DNA of 46,897 nucleotides from Glaciihabitans sp. (GTDB lineage: Bacteria; Actinomycetota; Actinomycetes; Actinomycetales; Microbacteriaceae). Under the pieces are notes generated by a model, which did not search any database, was not told where the DNA came from, and saw nothing but the letters and a program-made list of their open reading frames with translations. Shown here piece after piece: positions 39,306 to 46,897 of this stretch. How positions within the stretch are numbered: position 1 is the first letter of the stretch; each line of letters begins with the position of its first letter. The stretch spans positions 1 through 46,897 of the forward strand of contig JAODMY010000017.1 in the NCBI GenBank assembly GCA_025465535.1. Reading direction: 5' to 3'. The translations under genes and the position numbers were made by a program.

Positions 39306-41018
39306 ATGACCGACGTCGGAAACATGCGCGCTCGCTACCGCAGGATCCTGCGGTTCGCCGCCCGCTATCTGCTGCAGACGTGGTGGTACGAGTTGTTTCT
39401 CCCTCGGGTCGGACTCGGACGGCTCGCGGCGCGTGACAGGTCCGCGCGCCTGCGACGCATTGCGCAGCACTTCCACGTGCTCGCGGTCGACCTTGGGGGC
39501 CTCATGATCAAGGTCGGCCAGTTCATGTCGTCCCGGCTCGACGTACTGCCGCCGGAGATCACCAAGGAGCTCGAGGGCCTGCAGGACGAGGTTCCGCCCG
39601 TGCCGTTTCCCGCGATCCGGGCGCTAGCCGAAGCCGAGTTGGGAGTGACGCTCGAGCGCGCGTACTCGTTCGTCGATCCCACTCCCGTGGCGGCGGCATC
39701 CCTCGGTCAGGTCCACCGTGCACGGCTCTCGGAACAGGATGCCGCCGAAACTGGACTGCTCAACGTCGTCGTGAAGATCCAGCGACCCGGCATCGAGAAG
39801 ATCATCGACGTCGACCTCCGCGCCCTGCGCCGTGTCGGCGGCTGGCTCAGCCGCGTGCGCCTCGTCTCGGATCGGGTCGACATGCCCGCCCTCGTAGAGG
39901 AATTTGCGTTCACGAGCCTCGAGGAGATCGACTACCTGCACGAGGCGGCCGGCGCCGAGCGTTTCGCCGAGGACTTCGCGGACGACGCGCGGGTGAGCGT
40001 TCCCGACCTGGTGTGGGAGCGCACGACGCGACGGGTGCTGACCATGCAGGACGTGACAGCCATCAAGATCAACGATGTCGAAGAGCTGCGCGCCGCAGGC
40101 ATCGATCCGTCCGAAGTCGCCAATGATTTCGCGGCCGTGATGTTCGATCAGCTCTTCGAGCATGGCTATTTCCACGCCGACCCGCACCCCGGCAATATCT
40201 TCGTCACCCCGCTCGATGGGACTGGTGGTCCTGAGGCGGATGAGGGCAGCAGGGCCTGGAAGTTCACTTTCGTCGATTTCGGGATGATGGGCGACGTGCC
40301 CGACACCCTGCGCCAGGGGCTCCGGAAGGTTCTCATCGCCGCCGCGTCACGCGACGGCAAAGGGATGGTGGACGGCATCCGTGACGTGGGCGTGCTCCTG
40401 CCATCCGCCGATACAGTCCAGCTCGAGCGAGCGATGACCAAGCTGTTCGCTCGCTTCGGCGGGATGGGTTTCGCCGAGTTGCAGAAGGTCGATCCGCGCG
40501 AGTTCCGCGCGTTCGCCGTCGAGTTCGGTGATGTCGTGCGCTCGCTGCCGTTCCAGCTGCCGGAGAACTTTCTTCTCATCGTTCGCGCGATGTCGCTGAC
40601 CTCCGGGATGTGCAGCTCGCTCGACCCCGCCTTCAACATCTGGAATGCCGTCGAGCCCTACTCCGCCCAGCTGATCCGAGCCGAGGGCGGAAACCTCGTG
40701 CAGGATGTGGCGAAGCGGGCGCTGTCGACCCTCGGCCTCGTGGCTCGGCTGCCGCAGCGGCTCGACAACCTCACCACCCGGCTCGACGAGGGTACGCTCT
40801 CGGTGCAGACCCCCCGGCTCGAGCGCCGCCTCAGCAGCATCGACCGAACAGTGCGACGGGTCATCTCGGCGATCATCTTCGCCGCCCTGTTGATCGGCGG
40901 CATCCTACTTCGTGTCGAGGATGTCGCGTTCGGAACGGTGCTGATGGCCGTGTCTGCGCTCCCGCTGCTGCACGCGGTGTTCGCGGGGGTTGTCGCGCGA
41001 CGCGGTCCCCTGCCCTAG
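39306..41018 (+). CDS. ABC1/AarF/UbiB-family atypical kinase
   Basis: A 570-residue protein of the UbiB/ADCK/AarF family. The family-specific KxGQ motif is Lys69-Val-Gly-Gln72 (GGLMIKVGQ), the Ala-rich nucleotide loop is 'PVAAASLGQVHRA', the invariant Lys is in 'VVVKIQRPG', the catalytic loop is 'HADPHPGN', and the metal-binding motif is 'VDFGMMG'. Two membrane helices form the C-terminus (AIIFAALLIGGILL; FGTVLMAVSALPLLHAVFAGVV). Members bind ATP and are tied to isoprenoid quinone synthesis or lipid handling at the membrane. ATG 39306 has only a weak site. It follows the PadR gene, suggesting co-regulation. Confidence 0.92.
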   Translation: MTDVGNMRARYRRILRFAARYLLQTWWYELFLPRVGLGRLAARDRSARLRRIAQHFHVLAVDLGGLMIKVGQFMSSRLDVLPPEITKELEGLQDEVPPVPFPAIRALAEAELGVTLERAYSFVDPTPVAAASLGQVHRARLSEQDAAETGLLNVVVKIQRPGIEKIIDVDLRALRRVGGWLSRVRLVSDRVDMPALVEEFAFTSLEEIDYLHEAAGAERFAEDFADDARVSVPDLVWERTTRRVLTMQDVTAIKINDVEELRAAGIDPSEVANDFAAVMFDQLFEHGYFHADPHPGNIFVTPLDGTGGPEADEGSRAWKFTFVDFGMMGDVPDTLRQGLRKVLIAAASRDGKGMVDGIRDVGVLLPSADTVQLERAMTKLFARFGGMGFAELQKVDPREFRAFAVEFGDVVRSLPFQLPENFLLIVRAMSLTSGMCSSLDPAFNIWNAVEPYSAQLIRAEGGNLVQDVAKRALSTLGLVARLPQRLDNLTTRLDEGTLSVQTPRLERRLSSIDRTVRRVISAIIFAALLIGGILLRVEDVAFGTVLMAVSALPLLHAVFAGVVARRGPLP

Positions 41019-41052
41019 GCCCGAACCACGCATCGGCTCAACAGTGCGCCCC

Positions 41053-41096
41053 CTTGTTATCCACGCCGTGGCTACAGCAGCCGCACCGATAACAAG
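41053..41096. terminator. Inverted repeat between convergent genes
   Basis: CTTGTTATC (41053-41061) and GATAACAAG (41088-41096) are exact complements 26 bp apart. They lie between the ends of the AarF gene and the convergent membrane-protein gene, so a bidirectional terminator is likely; no T-run is present. Confidence 0.4.
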
Positions 41097-41125
41097 ACGG
41101 CGCATCGACGAACCGAGAAGCGAGA

Positions 41126-41932
41126 TCAGGATGTGGCAGTCGGTGGGTTGGCTCCCACCTTCTGATCCACGCTGTGATCCTGCACGTCGACCCGCGATAC
41201 GGACAGGTACCCGACGAACACAGCGATCAGCAAGGTCAATACCAACGCGACGATCCCGCTTCCGATACCCAGCCCTCCAACGGATGACGGCTTGCCGAAC
41301 CAGTCGGCGATCGACGCACCAAGCGGACGGGTGAGCACGTAGGCAAACCAGAACGCGAACACCGCGTTGAATCGTCTGGACGCAAAGCCGATCACAGGAA
41401 TCAGCATGACGATAGCGAACGCGATCGCCGACCCGAGATAGCCAAGCTGAAATACCGTCGCCGTGAGGTCACCGGCCGCGGTGCCGAGCGCGAAAGTCGA
41501 GACGACCGCGAGCCAGTAGAACACTTCGCGGCGGGTGGTGTTCACCTCGTGGATGGACAACGTGCCCTCGACCCGGCGCCAGACGATGAACACCGCGGCA
41601 AGGACCAGCGCGAACAGCGGTGCGGAGATCACGTACGCAATGCCGAAGCCGACATGCAGCACATCGGCCACCATCGTTCCGAATACTCCAACCATGACCA
41701 CCGCGAGCCAATACGCCCACGGTATGTAGCGCATGCGCGTGAACTGGATCGCCATCGCGATCAGGAACGCCACGAAGCCGATGAGCACGGCGACCACCGG
41801 CGAGATCGCCGTTACGAAGTAGTCACTCGTTGCCTCCCCCATCGCAGTCGACAACCCTTTAATAATCCAGAAGAGGATCGTGATCTGGGGCACACGCAGC
41901 GCACCTGGGGTGGTGAAACGACTCATGCTCAT
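41126..41932 (-). CDS. COG4705-like multi-pass membrane protein with four W-x9-G-x4-D repeats
   Basis: A 268-residue protein with about eight membrane helices, resembling the uncharacterised COG4705 group. It contains the motif [FY]-W-x9-G-x4-D four times: W22/G32/D37, W75/G85/D90, W140/G150/D155 and W195/G205/D210. This implies a fourfold internal repeat with an acidic residue at an equivalent place in each unit, as in a transporter path. ATG 41932 is chosen because AGGAGG lies 6 bp upstream. A paralog with the same four motifs is at 44747, on the far side of a two-component system. The function is unknown; the C-terminal tail is charged and cytoplasmic. Confidence 0.8.
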   Translation of the reverse strand: MSMSRFTTPGALRVPQITILFWIIKGLSTAMGEATSDYFVTAISPVVAVLIGFVAFLIAMAIQFTRMRYIPWAYWLAVVMVGVFGTMVADVLHVGFGIAYVISAPLFALVLAAVFIVWRRVEGTLSIHEVNTTRREVFYWLAVVSTFALGTAAGDLTATVFQLGYLGSAIAFAIVMLIPVIGFASRRFNAVFAFWFAYVLTRPLGASIADWFGKPSSVGGLGIGSGIVALVLTLLIAVFVGYLSVSRVDVQDHSVDQKVGANPPTATS

Positions 41933-42178
41933 GCGGCTCCTCCTATATTGCGCCCCACTATCTAAGCGCCTCATTCAGGCGCCGACTGCCAGCCTGTAAA
42001 CGTACTCAGGCGCTTCCGGCGTATTGTCAGGCGTCCGCGCAACCCACGCTTGGCAGAGGCAAGCCTCGATTTGCGGTGACCTGACAGCCGCCGCTGTCAG
42101 CATTAAACGATTGCATGCTGCCGACCTCATTTCGGGAGCGGTCCAACTTTCTCGTGCGTTGACAAACAAGGAGAAAAC
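41933..42178. other. Divergent intergenic region with hairpins
   Basis: This region separates the leftward membrane-protein gene from the iron-permease-like gene. It holds several short inverted repeats: GCGCCT/AGGCGC (about 41967-41984) and CTGACAGC/GCTGTCAG (42081-42088, 42093-42100; loop CGCC). These may be operators for the nearby response regulator or structured leaders. No gene is apparent. Confidence 0.5.
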
Positions 42179-42643
42179 GTGAGCACCACGAAGAACCCCC
42201 AGTTGCCGGCTCGATCTCGGTTCAGCCGCGCACTCTCCGCATTGGATCGCGCCACGTCGCGACCCCGGGTCGGCATCGTCGTGATCTGTATTGATGCTGC
42301 ATGGATTATCACGAGTGCCCTGGTGGGATTCCCATCTGCGTTAGAAACGGCGTTCCAGACTCTGATAGCTGGGCTGACGTTCGCCATGCTGTTTGTTCTT
42401 CAACACACCCAAGCCCGGCATCAAGCTGCGACGCAGCGCAAATTGGATGAAATTCTTTTGGCGCTGCCCGGCGCTGACAACACTGTTCTCAGCATCGAAA
42501 ACGCAGCCGATGAAGAATTGCGCACCATCGGTGAGTCTCACACCGCACTTCGCGAGGAAGCGATCCGCGACAGCCACATTGACGAGGGCAGGGATTCAAG
42601 CCCACGCGCGACACGGCCGGAGTCGACCGTCGACATTGAGTAA
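42179..42643 (+). CDS. Low-affinity iron permease family membrane protein
   Basis: A 154-residue protein of the low-affinity iron permease (Fet4-like) family. Two membrane helices are visible (VGIVVICIDAAWIITSALVGF, about 32-52; ALETAFQTLIAGLTFAMLFVL, about 54-74), followed by the family signature 'QHTQARHQAATQRKLDEILLALPGADN'. The C-terminal 55 residues are hydrophilic and acidic. Despite the name, bacterial members are far shorter than the yeast transporter and their transport role is not established. The start is GTG with AAGGAG 6 bp upstream. It sits between a membrane paralog and the two-component genes. Confidence 0.8.
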   Translation: MSTTKNPQLPARSRFSRALSALDRATSRPRVGIVVICIDAAWIITSALVGFPSALETAFQTLIAGLTFAMLFVLQHTQARHQAATQRKLDEILLALPGADNTVLSIENAADEELRTIGESHTALREEAIRDSHIDEGRDSSPRATRPESTVDIE

Positions 42644-42978
42644 GGCATCCGTCCCGCCCCAGTCCTCGGGTGCCTTATCGGCGATGGATTCAGTGAAGGT
42701 CCAGTGAACGGGCATCCTCGACTCGGACTGTGACCGATCCGCTCCAGGAGGCCTCCGACCATGACTGCCCTCGGCAAGGATCACCGCGCCGTCACCGTAG
42801 GTGAGCACGGGAATGACTGTGCTGGACGATGACTCGCCTTGACGCCACCGGAGTCAAGGGCGGTCGGGGCGCCCGTGGTCGGTCAAGATTTCTTAGTAAC
42901 TTCTGAGTCGGCAAGGTTGATGATGCGACGGCGGATGCCTCAGGCTGCAGGCAGGAAATCAAATTGGGGGATCCACGC
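42644..42978. other. Gene-poor gap with possible coding remnant
   Basis: About 335 bp separate the iron-permease-like gene from the response regulator. CCTTGAC/GTCAAGG (42837-42843, 42853-42859) is a weak hairpin. On the minus strand, bases about 42745-42830 read as a peptide-like stretch (IPVLTYGDGAVILAEG) that loses sense further on, so it may be a decayed gene end. GGGGGA before 42979 is the ribosome site of the next gene. Confidence 0.4.
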
Positions 42979-43644
42979 ATGAGCGATATCCGACCGCGCT
43001 TGCTTCTGATCGAAGACGATCCTGAACTTGGCCCACTCATGGCACAGGTGCTCGACGAGGTGTACTCCGTTGCCCTTGTTCGCGATGGTTCCGAAGCCAT
43101 CCGAACGGCCCTGGAACGTGAATTCGAGGTCATCATCGTCGACCGACGCATCCCGACGATCGATGGGATCGGAGTCATCGAAACACTCAGGCAGAAACGA
43201 GTGTCGACGCCGATGCTGATCCTGACCGCGCTGGGAACCGTGCAGGACAAAGTTCGTGGCCTGGACGCCGGCGCAAACGACTACCTGGTGAAGCCGTTTG
43301 AATTCGATGAACTGTTCGCCAGGTTGCGAGCCATCCGTCGAGTTCTCACCGGTGAGGGACCCTTCGTCCGGGTCGGTTTGTGGGAGATCTACCCCGACAG
43401 CCGGACGGTTTACTCACCCTACGATGGGCGGATAATTCTCACCGACCGAGAAAATGACCTGTTGCGGCTGCTTGCCGAACATCCCCACACGACCTATTCG
43501 CGCGAACAAATCCTGCGCGAAATCTTCGAGACCAGTGAGCAATCAGGCACCGTCGACACCTACGTTCACTACCTACGGCGCAAAACCGACCCTCGCATGA
43601 TCACCACAGTGCGTGGTCGCGGGTATCGGCTTGGGCAACCATGA
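42979..43644 (+). CDS. OmpR-family response regulator
   Basis: A 221-residue response regulator. The receiver domain (1-120) has the acidic pair in 'LLLIEDDPEL', the phosphoacceptor Asp55 in 'VIIVDRRIPTIDG', the switch Thr in 'MLILTALG' and Lys in 'DYLVKPFEF'. The C-terminal winged helix (about 128-221) is of OmpR type: 'LTDRENDLLRLLAEHPHTTYSREQIL', 'TVDTYVHYLRRKTD', 'VRGRGYRLG'. GGGGGA lies about 9 bp before ATG 42979. The stop overlaps the kinase start (ATGA), so the pair is translationally coupled. Confidence 0.95.
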   Translation: MSDIRPRLLLIEDDPELGPLMAQVLDEVYSVALVRDGSEAIRTALEREFEVIIVDRRIPTIDGIGVIETLRQKRVSTPMLILTALGTVQDKVRGLDAGANDYLVKPFEFDELFARLRAIRRVLTGEGPFVRVGLWEIYPDSRTVYSPYDGRIILTDRENDLLRLLAEHPHTTYSREQILREIFETSEQSGTVDTYVHYLRRKTDPRMITTVRGRGYRLGQP

Positions 43645-44657
43645 TGCGAAATAATACCGGTGGCCCCCAACTGACCGACAACGACGCGGGCGTCGTTCGC
43701 AGCGCCGCGCGGGCCGTCGGCGTTCAGATCACAGTGTGCTCGAGCATCCTCGTTCTCGCCGTGCTCGTGGCGGCATTCGCGTTCGTTTTCGCAAACGTGA
43801 GCCCGTCGTTCTGGTCCGCCTTCGGGCATCACCACGAAACCACGATCGACGTCGGCGCATCCGACATCCTTTTCGGGGGCACCCTGATTGGAATCATCGC
43901 CATCGCTCTGGCCGGCACGATCAGTGCAATGGCGACACACCGGGCGGTGCGACCGCTGGCACTGGCCTTACGTGCGCAGCGGGCGTTTGTCTCGGATGCG
44001 AGCCACGAACTTCGGACACCGCTGACCGTGTTGGATGCTCGCCTCCAGCTGCTGCAGCGGGGGCTGGCTGAGGATGATCCCTCGGTGCCGATCGTCGCGA
44101 GCCTCCGACGCGATACCAAAGGCCTGATCGCCATCGTCAATGACCTGCTCGCGGCAGCAGAGTTGAATGGAACGTCGCCGGCTGCCAGGAATCCGGTGCC
44201 CGTCAATCCTGTAGTCGAGTTGGCTGTCGACTCGATGCGGCTCATTGCAGAAGCAAAATCAGTGACGCTCACGGTCTTCGCGCCCGAGAACCTTGCCACG
44301 TATCTTCCCGCCGGCCCGATGAGCCGCTGCCTCGTGGCGCTGCTCGATAACGCACTCAACTTCTCGCCGCACGACGGCACCATCTCGGTGTCGCTCCGTG
44401 CCGACCGTGGCACCGTCGTGCTCGCCGTTCGAGACCAGGGGCCCGGTATTCAAGGAGTCGACCCAGGTCGAATCTTCGATCGGTTTGTGCGATCCAGCAC
44501 CAGCATCGAGGGCGGGGGCGCAACCGGAATCGGGTTCGGGATTGGGCTGTCACTTGTTCGTGACTCAGTGGAGAGCATCGGCGGCCGCGCCTTCGTCTCC
44601 GACACGTCAGCCAATGGAACCGAGATCACTCTTTTTTTGCCCAAGGCATACGCGTGA
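43641..44657 (+). CDS. Sensor histidine kinase
   Basis: A 338-residue kinase with two membrane helices (about 29-51 and 77-97) enclosing a short outer loop of about 25 residues with GHHHE (62-66), which could bind a metal ion. The phosphoacceptor is His122 in 'FVSDASHELRTPL', almost directly after the second helix; a full HAMP domain is lacking. The ATPase domain has the N box 'LVALLDNALNFSP', G1 'VRDQGPGI', F box 'FDRFVR' and G2 'GIGFGIGLSLV'. It should phosphorylate the response regulator encoded just upstream. The next gene is a COG4705-like membrane protein, 89 bp on, which may be its target. Confidence 0.94.
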   Translation: MMRNNTGGPQLTDNDAGVVRSAARAVGVQITVCSSILVLAVLVAAFAFVFANVSPSFWSAFGHHHETTIDVGASDILFGGTLIGIIAIALAGTISAMATHRAVRPLALALRAQRAFVSDASHELRTPLTVLDARLQLLQRGLAEDDPSVPIVASLRRDTKGLIAIVNDLLAAAELNGTSPAARNPVPVNPVVELAVDSMRLIAEAKSVTLTVFAPENLATYLPAGPMSRCLVALLDNALNFSPHDGTISVSLRADRGTVVLAVRDQGPGIQGVDPGRIFDRFVRSSTSIEGGGATGIGFGIGLSLVRDSVESIGGRAFVSDTSANGTEITLFLPKAYA

Positions 44658-44746
44658 GCGCAGGCGGTGTCGATTCTTCGAGCTCTCTTAGTGCGGCACT
44701 GTTGGGATAAGCGGCGTTCCGATTCACTGATCCAGGAGTGCTCACA

Positions 44747-45571
44747 ATGACCGCAAGCGTAACAACACCCACCTCGAGAATTCTGCTCAGCAAGGTGCCC
44801 GAAATCACAGCAATCTTTTGGATTGTCAAGGTGCTTGCGACGACGGTCGGAGAGACCGCGGCCGACTTTCTTGGCATAAACCTCAACCTGGGTGAGGCGT
44901 GGACCGCGCTGATCATGGCCGCCGTACTCGCCGTTGTACTTGTTGTTCAGTTCAGGCTCAACCGCTATGTCCCTGCCGTTTATTGGCTCGCCATCGTACT
45001 GATCAGCATCGTCGGGACGCTGGTGAGCGACAACCTGGTCGACAATCTCGGAGTACCGCTTTGGGTCACCACTGTCCTGTTTGGCGCCGTGCTCGCTGGC
45101 GTGTTCGCTGCGTGGTTCAAGGTAGAGCGCACCCTCTCGATCCACTCGATCTTCACGGTTCGCCGCGAGGGCTTCTACTGGCTCGCAGTGCTGTTCACTT
45201 TCGCGCTGGGAACATCGGCTGGCGACCTGGTGGCTGAGCAACTCAACCTTGGCTATGTGCTGTCCCTTGTGATCTTTGCAGTGGCGATCGGTGCGGTAGC
45301 AGTCGCGTACTTCGTGTTCCGCCTGAACGCGGTTCTCGCCTTTTGGATCGCGTATGTACTCTCCCGTCCCCTCGGTGCATCGACCGGCGACTTGCTTTCG
45401 CAGAGCACGAAAGACGGTGGGTTGGGGCTCGGCACGACAAGCACGAGCGTCCTGTTCCTCGTGTTGATTCTTGTCCTGGTTGTCGTGCTGTCCGTGCGTG
45501 CCGGTGCGCGACGCCCAAGCGAACGTCGAGGCGAAGGATTGATCATCGAGGCCAACGACAATCTCGCCTGA
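44747..45571 (+). CDS. COG4705-like multi-pass membrane protein, second paralog
   Basis: A 274-residue paralog of the protein at 41126-41932. It has the same four [FY]-W-x9-G-x4-D units: W25/G35/D40, W80/G90/D95, W145/G155/D160 and W200/G210/D215. 'RTLSIHSIFTVRREGFYWLAVLFTFALGTSAGDL' aligns closely with the other copy, while the termini differ. AGGAG lies about 9 bp before ATG 44747. It is read in the same direction as the two-component genes, 89 bp after the kinase, so it may belong to their operon or regulon. The function is unknown; transport or ion handling is suggested by the repeated membrane Asp. Confidence 0.8.
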   Translation: MTASVTTPTSRILLSKVPEITAIFWIVKVLATTVGETAADFLGINLNLGEAWTALIMAAVLAVVLVVQFRLNRYVPAVYWLAIVLISIVGTLVSDNLVDNLGVPLWVTTVLFGAVLAGVFAAWFKVERTLSIHSIFTVRREGFYWLAVLFTFALGTSAGDLVAEQLNLGYVLSLVIFAVAIGAVAVAYFVFRLNAVLAFWIAYVLSRPLGASTGDLLSQSTKDGGLGLGTTSTSVLFLVLILVLVVVLSVRAGARRPSERRGEGLIIEANDNLA

Positions 45572-45647
45572 GACGGCGTAATCCGTCATCGGGATCGCGA
45601 AGGCGGACGTCTATTCGGAGGACTTTCGAGTCGGGGCGTCGGCGTAG

Positions 45648-46010
45648 CTAAAGCGGGAGCAGCCCGAATCGTGCCACCGCCACGACCACGGTGAGGGCCA
45701 GTAGGACGGCATTGATCACCGCAGACTTGCCTTCGTGTCGGCGCGCGTGGGTGACGACTGCGCCGATCATGATGATCGCGAGCCCGGTAGCCGCAATCGG
45801 CGTGAGGGCAGTGGCAACCTGGGTGACGCCAGGCAGGATGAGGCCGAGCGCGCCCAGTATTTCGGCCACCGCAACAAGCCGGATCACGCTCGGGTGAAAC
45901 TCGGGCAATCCGGCTCTTAGCTTTTCGCTGGGCCGAATGGCCTTGGTGATTCCACTCACGAGGAAGGCAAGTGCGAGCAATATCTGTATTACCCAGAGTG
46001 TGACATTCAT
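45648..46010 (-). CDS. DoxX-family membrane protein
   Basis: A 120-residue DoxX-like protein with four membrane helices. 'MNVTLWVIQILLALAFLVSGITKAIRPSEKL' and 'VIRLVAVAEILGALGLILPGVTQVATALTPIAATGLAIIMIGAVVTHARRHEG' carry the usual family features: a short basic loop, a Glu in the AEILGA helix and an HARR segment. Its biochemical role is unclear; related proteins take part in redox or sulfur metabolism at the membrane. ATG 46010 is chosen from alignment with the family; the frame extends upstream into the regulator's promoter region. It is divergent from an HxlR-type regulator, a common pairing. Confidence 0.85.
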   Translation of the reverse strand: MNVTLWVIQILLALAFLVSGITKAIRPSEKLRAGLPEFHPSVIRLVAVAEILGALGLILPGVTQVATALTPIAATGLAIIMIGAVVTHARRHEGKSAVINAVLLALTVVVAVARFGLLPL

Positions 46011-46098
46011 TGAGGAGATCCTTTGGAGTCGCTTATAGTTACTGATGGTGCGTTGCTTATCATGGGTTAGATTTGCAGCGCTTACAAAAGGCACAATC

Positions 46099-46115
46099 CT
46101 GTTCCTTAGGAACAG
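46099..46115. promoter_or_regulatory. Palindromic operator candidate for the HxlR-type regulator
   Basis: CTGTTCCT-T-AGGAACAG is a 17-bp palindrome with 8-bp arms around one base. It lies between the divergent DoxX and HxlR-type genes, directly before the AGAAAGG site, so a bound dimer would cover the initiation region. Confidence 0.6.
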
Positions 46116-46156
46116 AAAGGTCATCATGGCGCCCCACTCATCGCCCCCTCGCGGAG

Positions 46157-46573
46157 ATGTCCGACTACGAGAGTGCGTGCATGGCGGGCGGTCGGGGTGA
46201 GGCGATCCGTGATGTGCTCAACCACATCGGCGACAAATGGACGCTTCTGATCGTTGGCGCGCTTTCCGTGGGGCATCGCCTGCGGTTCACCGAGCTCCAC
46301 CGGCACATCCCCGGCATCTCGCAACGCATGCTCACAGTGACCCTCCGCCATTTGGAACGTGACGGCCTGGTAAGTCGCACCACGCACGCCGAAGTCCCGC
46401 CCCGCGTCGAATACGAACTCACCGACATCGGCTCGACACTCATCGAGCCAGCACGCGCTCTGGGGCGCTGGGCGACCGACAGCTATCTCACTTTGCTCGA
46501 CAGCCGTGAACTCTTCGATACCGCCAACTCAGGTTCCAAGAAATCGAAACATCGACAACCGCGACGAAGTTAA
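46157..46573 (+). CDS. HxlR-family transcriptional regulator
   Basis: A winged-helix regulator of HxlR type, 138 residues from ATG 46157. The domain is clear: 'VLNHIGDKWTLLIVGALSVGHRLRFTELHRHIPGISQRMLTVTLRHLERDGLVSRTTHAEVPPRVEYELTDIG'. Cys8 lies at the place where HxlR sensors often have a reactive Cys. The start is uncertain: ATG 46157 has no usable ribosome site, whereas the well-placed AGAAAGG lies before ATG 46126, which is in another frame and stops at 46198. It is divergent from the doxX gene, its probable target. Confidence 0.85.
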   Translation: MSDYESACMAGGRGEAIRDVLNHIGDKWTLLIVGALSVGHRLRFTELHRHIPGISQRMLTVTLRHLERDGLVSRTTHAEVPPRVEYELTDIGSTLIEPARALGRWATDSYLTLLDSRELFDTANSGSKKSKHRQPRRS

Positions 46574-46682
46574 TCACGAGAGCGATTCCGCCACCAGAGA
46601 GGCAACTCCCTCGCAGGGTCTACCTCGAACCGCCCGATGAAGGTTCGGCGGTTTCAAACGGACACCGGCCGACTCGCAGCGG

Positions 46683-46897
46683 TCAAGGAGAGTTGGTGGC
46701 GAATGCCTCGATGAGTATGTCCGCGAGCGGCTGCGGAGCCTCTTGCGCGACATAGTGGCCGACACCGTCTAGCTGGATCGAGTTCGCTTCCTGCGCAGTG
46801 ACGCCGCGGAATGCTGCGTGGGTGAACCCACCGCCGCGGGAGCCGACGGTTGTCACGGGCACCTGCAGCGGCATGTCCTGTGCCAGGTCGCGCAGCT
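46683..46897 (-). CDS. Alpha/beta-hydrolase, C-terminal part (5' end outside window)
   Basis: The frame enters from the window's right edge and ends at 46683, giving the last 71 codons. 'LRDLAQDMPLQVPVTTVGSRGGGF' fits the strand before the acidic catalytic residue, and 'SIQLDGVGHYVAQEAPQPLADILIEAF' is the usual C-terminal end with the catalytic His (GVGHYVAQE) and the helix after it. Alpha/beta-hydrolase fold enzymes of this kind include epoxide hydrolases, haloalkane dehalogenases and esterases. The nucleophile is not in the window, so the activity cannot be named. Confidence 0.75.
   Translation of the reverse strand, partial: LRDLAQDMPLQVPVTTVGSRGGGFTHAAFRGVTAQEANSIQLDGVGHYVAQEAPQPLADILIEAFATNSP

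Noticed and set aside
46574-46765. 63-codon minus-strand frame after the HxlR gene
   Set aside because: It overlaps the end of the hydrolase gene in another frame and is an Arg/Ser-rich artefact.
1-46897. Prophage, defence island, integrative element, rRNA or tRNA
   Set aside because: No integrase, transposase, restriction or toxin-antitoxin genes, tRNA-like cloverleaf or rRNA-like segment was recognised. Gene content and composition are uniform.

Overview
The window is a high-GC stretch with dense, short-spaced genes, GTG and TTG starts, and probable leaderless transcripts. Its gene set (polyprenyl-phosphate mannosyltransferase, RuMP-cycle HxlA/HxlB, GAF-ANTAR proteins, an HxlR/DoxX pair, acetyl-CoA synthetase) points to an actinomycete, most likely Microbacteriaceae. 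It looks like ordinary chromosome. I see no rRNA, tRNA, CRISPR array, prophage or transposase.

Layout. 1-5.1 kb: the end of a cation-efflux transporter, tadA, upp, a hexamer repeat with a long perfect hairpin, a cysteine-rich leader peptide ahead of a winged-helix regulator, a small unknown gene, an O6-alkylguanine DNA methyltransferase and a polyprenol-phosphate mannosyltransferase. 5.5-12.6 kb: two MarR regulators, a possible nucleotidyltransferase, the pseudouridine-degrading pair psuK/psuG, an NmrA-type reductase, an aldo/keto reductase, a VOC protein and an Fpg/Nei glycosylase. 12.6-23.9 kb: a sugar locus with a LacI regulator, a GH42 beta-galactosidase, an ABC importer without its ATPase, a Gfo/Idh oxidoreductase, a Dabb protein, an IlvD/Edd-family aldonate dehydratase and a divergent zinc dehydrogenase. 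A sigma70-type promoter and two LacI-type operators precede the galactosidase gene.

24.0-28.2 kb holds the most striking unit. A cellulose-synthase-like glycosyltransferase with two PilZ domains overlaps by 4 bp a gene for a LOV-GGDEF-EAL protein. The LOV domain keeps its photoactive Cys and flavin-contacting residues at exact spacing, which suggests blue light controls c-di-GMP and so an exopolysaccharide synthase encoded beside it. 28.3-34.6 kb: acetyl-CoA synthetase, flavin reductase, beta-carbonic anhydrase, two tandem GAF-ANTAR proteins, and the formaldehyde-fixing pair hxlB-hxlA. A regulator that fuses a histidine-kinase-type ATPase domain directly to a LuxR HTH diverges from hxlB.

35.7-46.9 kb: a leaderless unknown gene, an ECF sigma factor with an overlapping membrane partner and a nearby secreted Thr/Pro-rich protein, a VOC protein, PadR followed by an AarF/UbiB kinase, and a two-component system with two COG4705-like membrane paralogs around it. 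Each paralog carries the same membrane motif, W-x9-G-x4-D, four times. The window ends with a DoxX/HxlR divergent pair and the end of an alpha/beta hydrolase.
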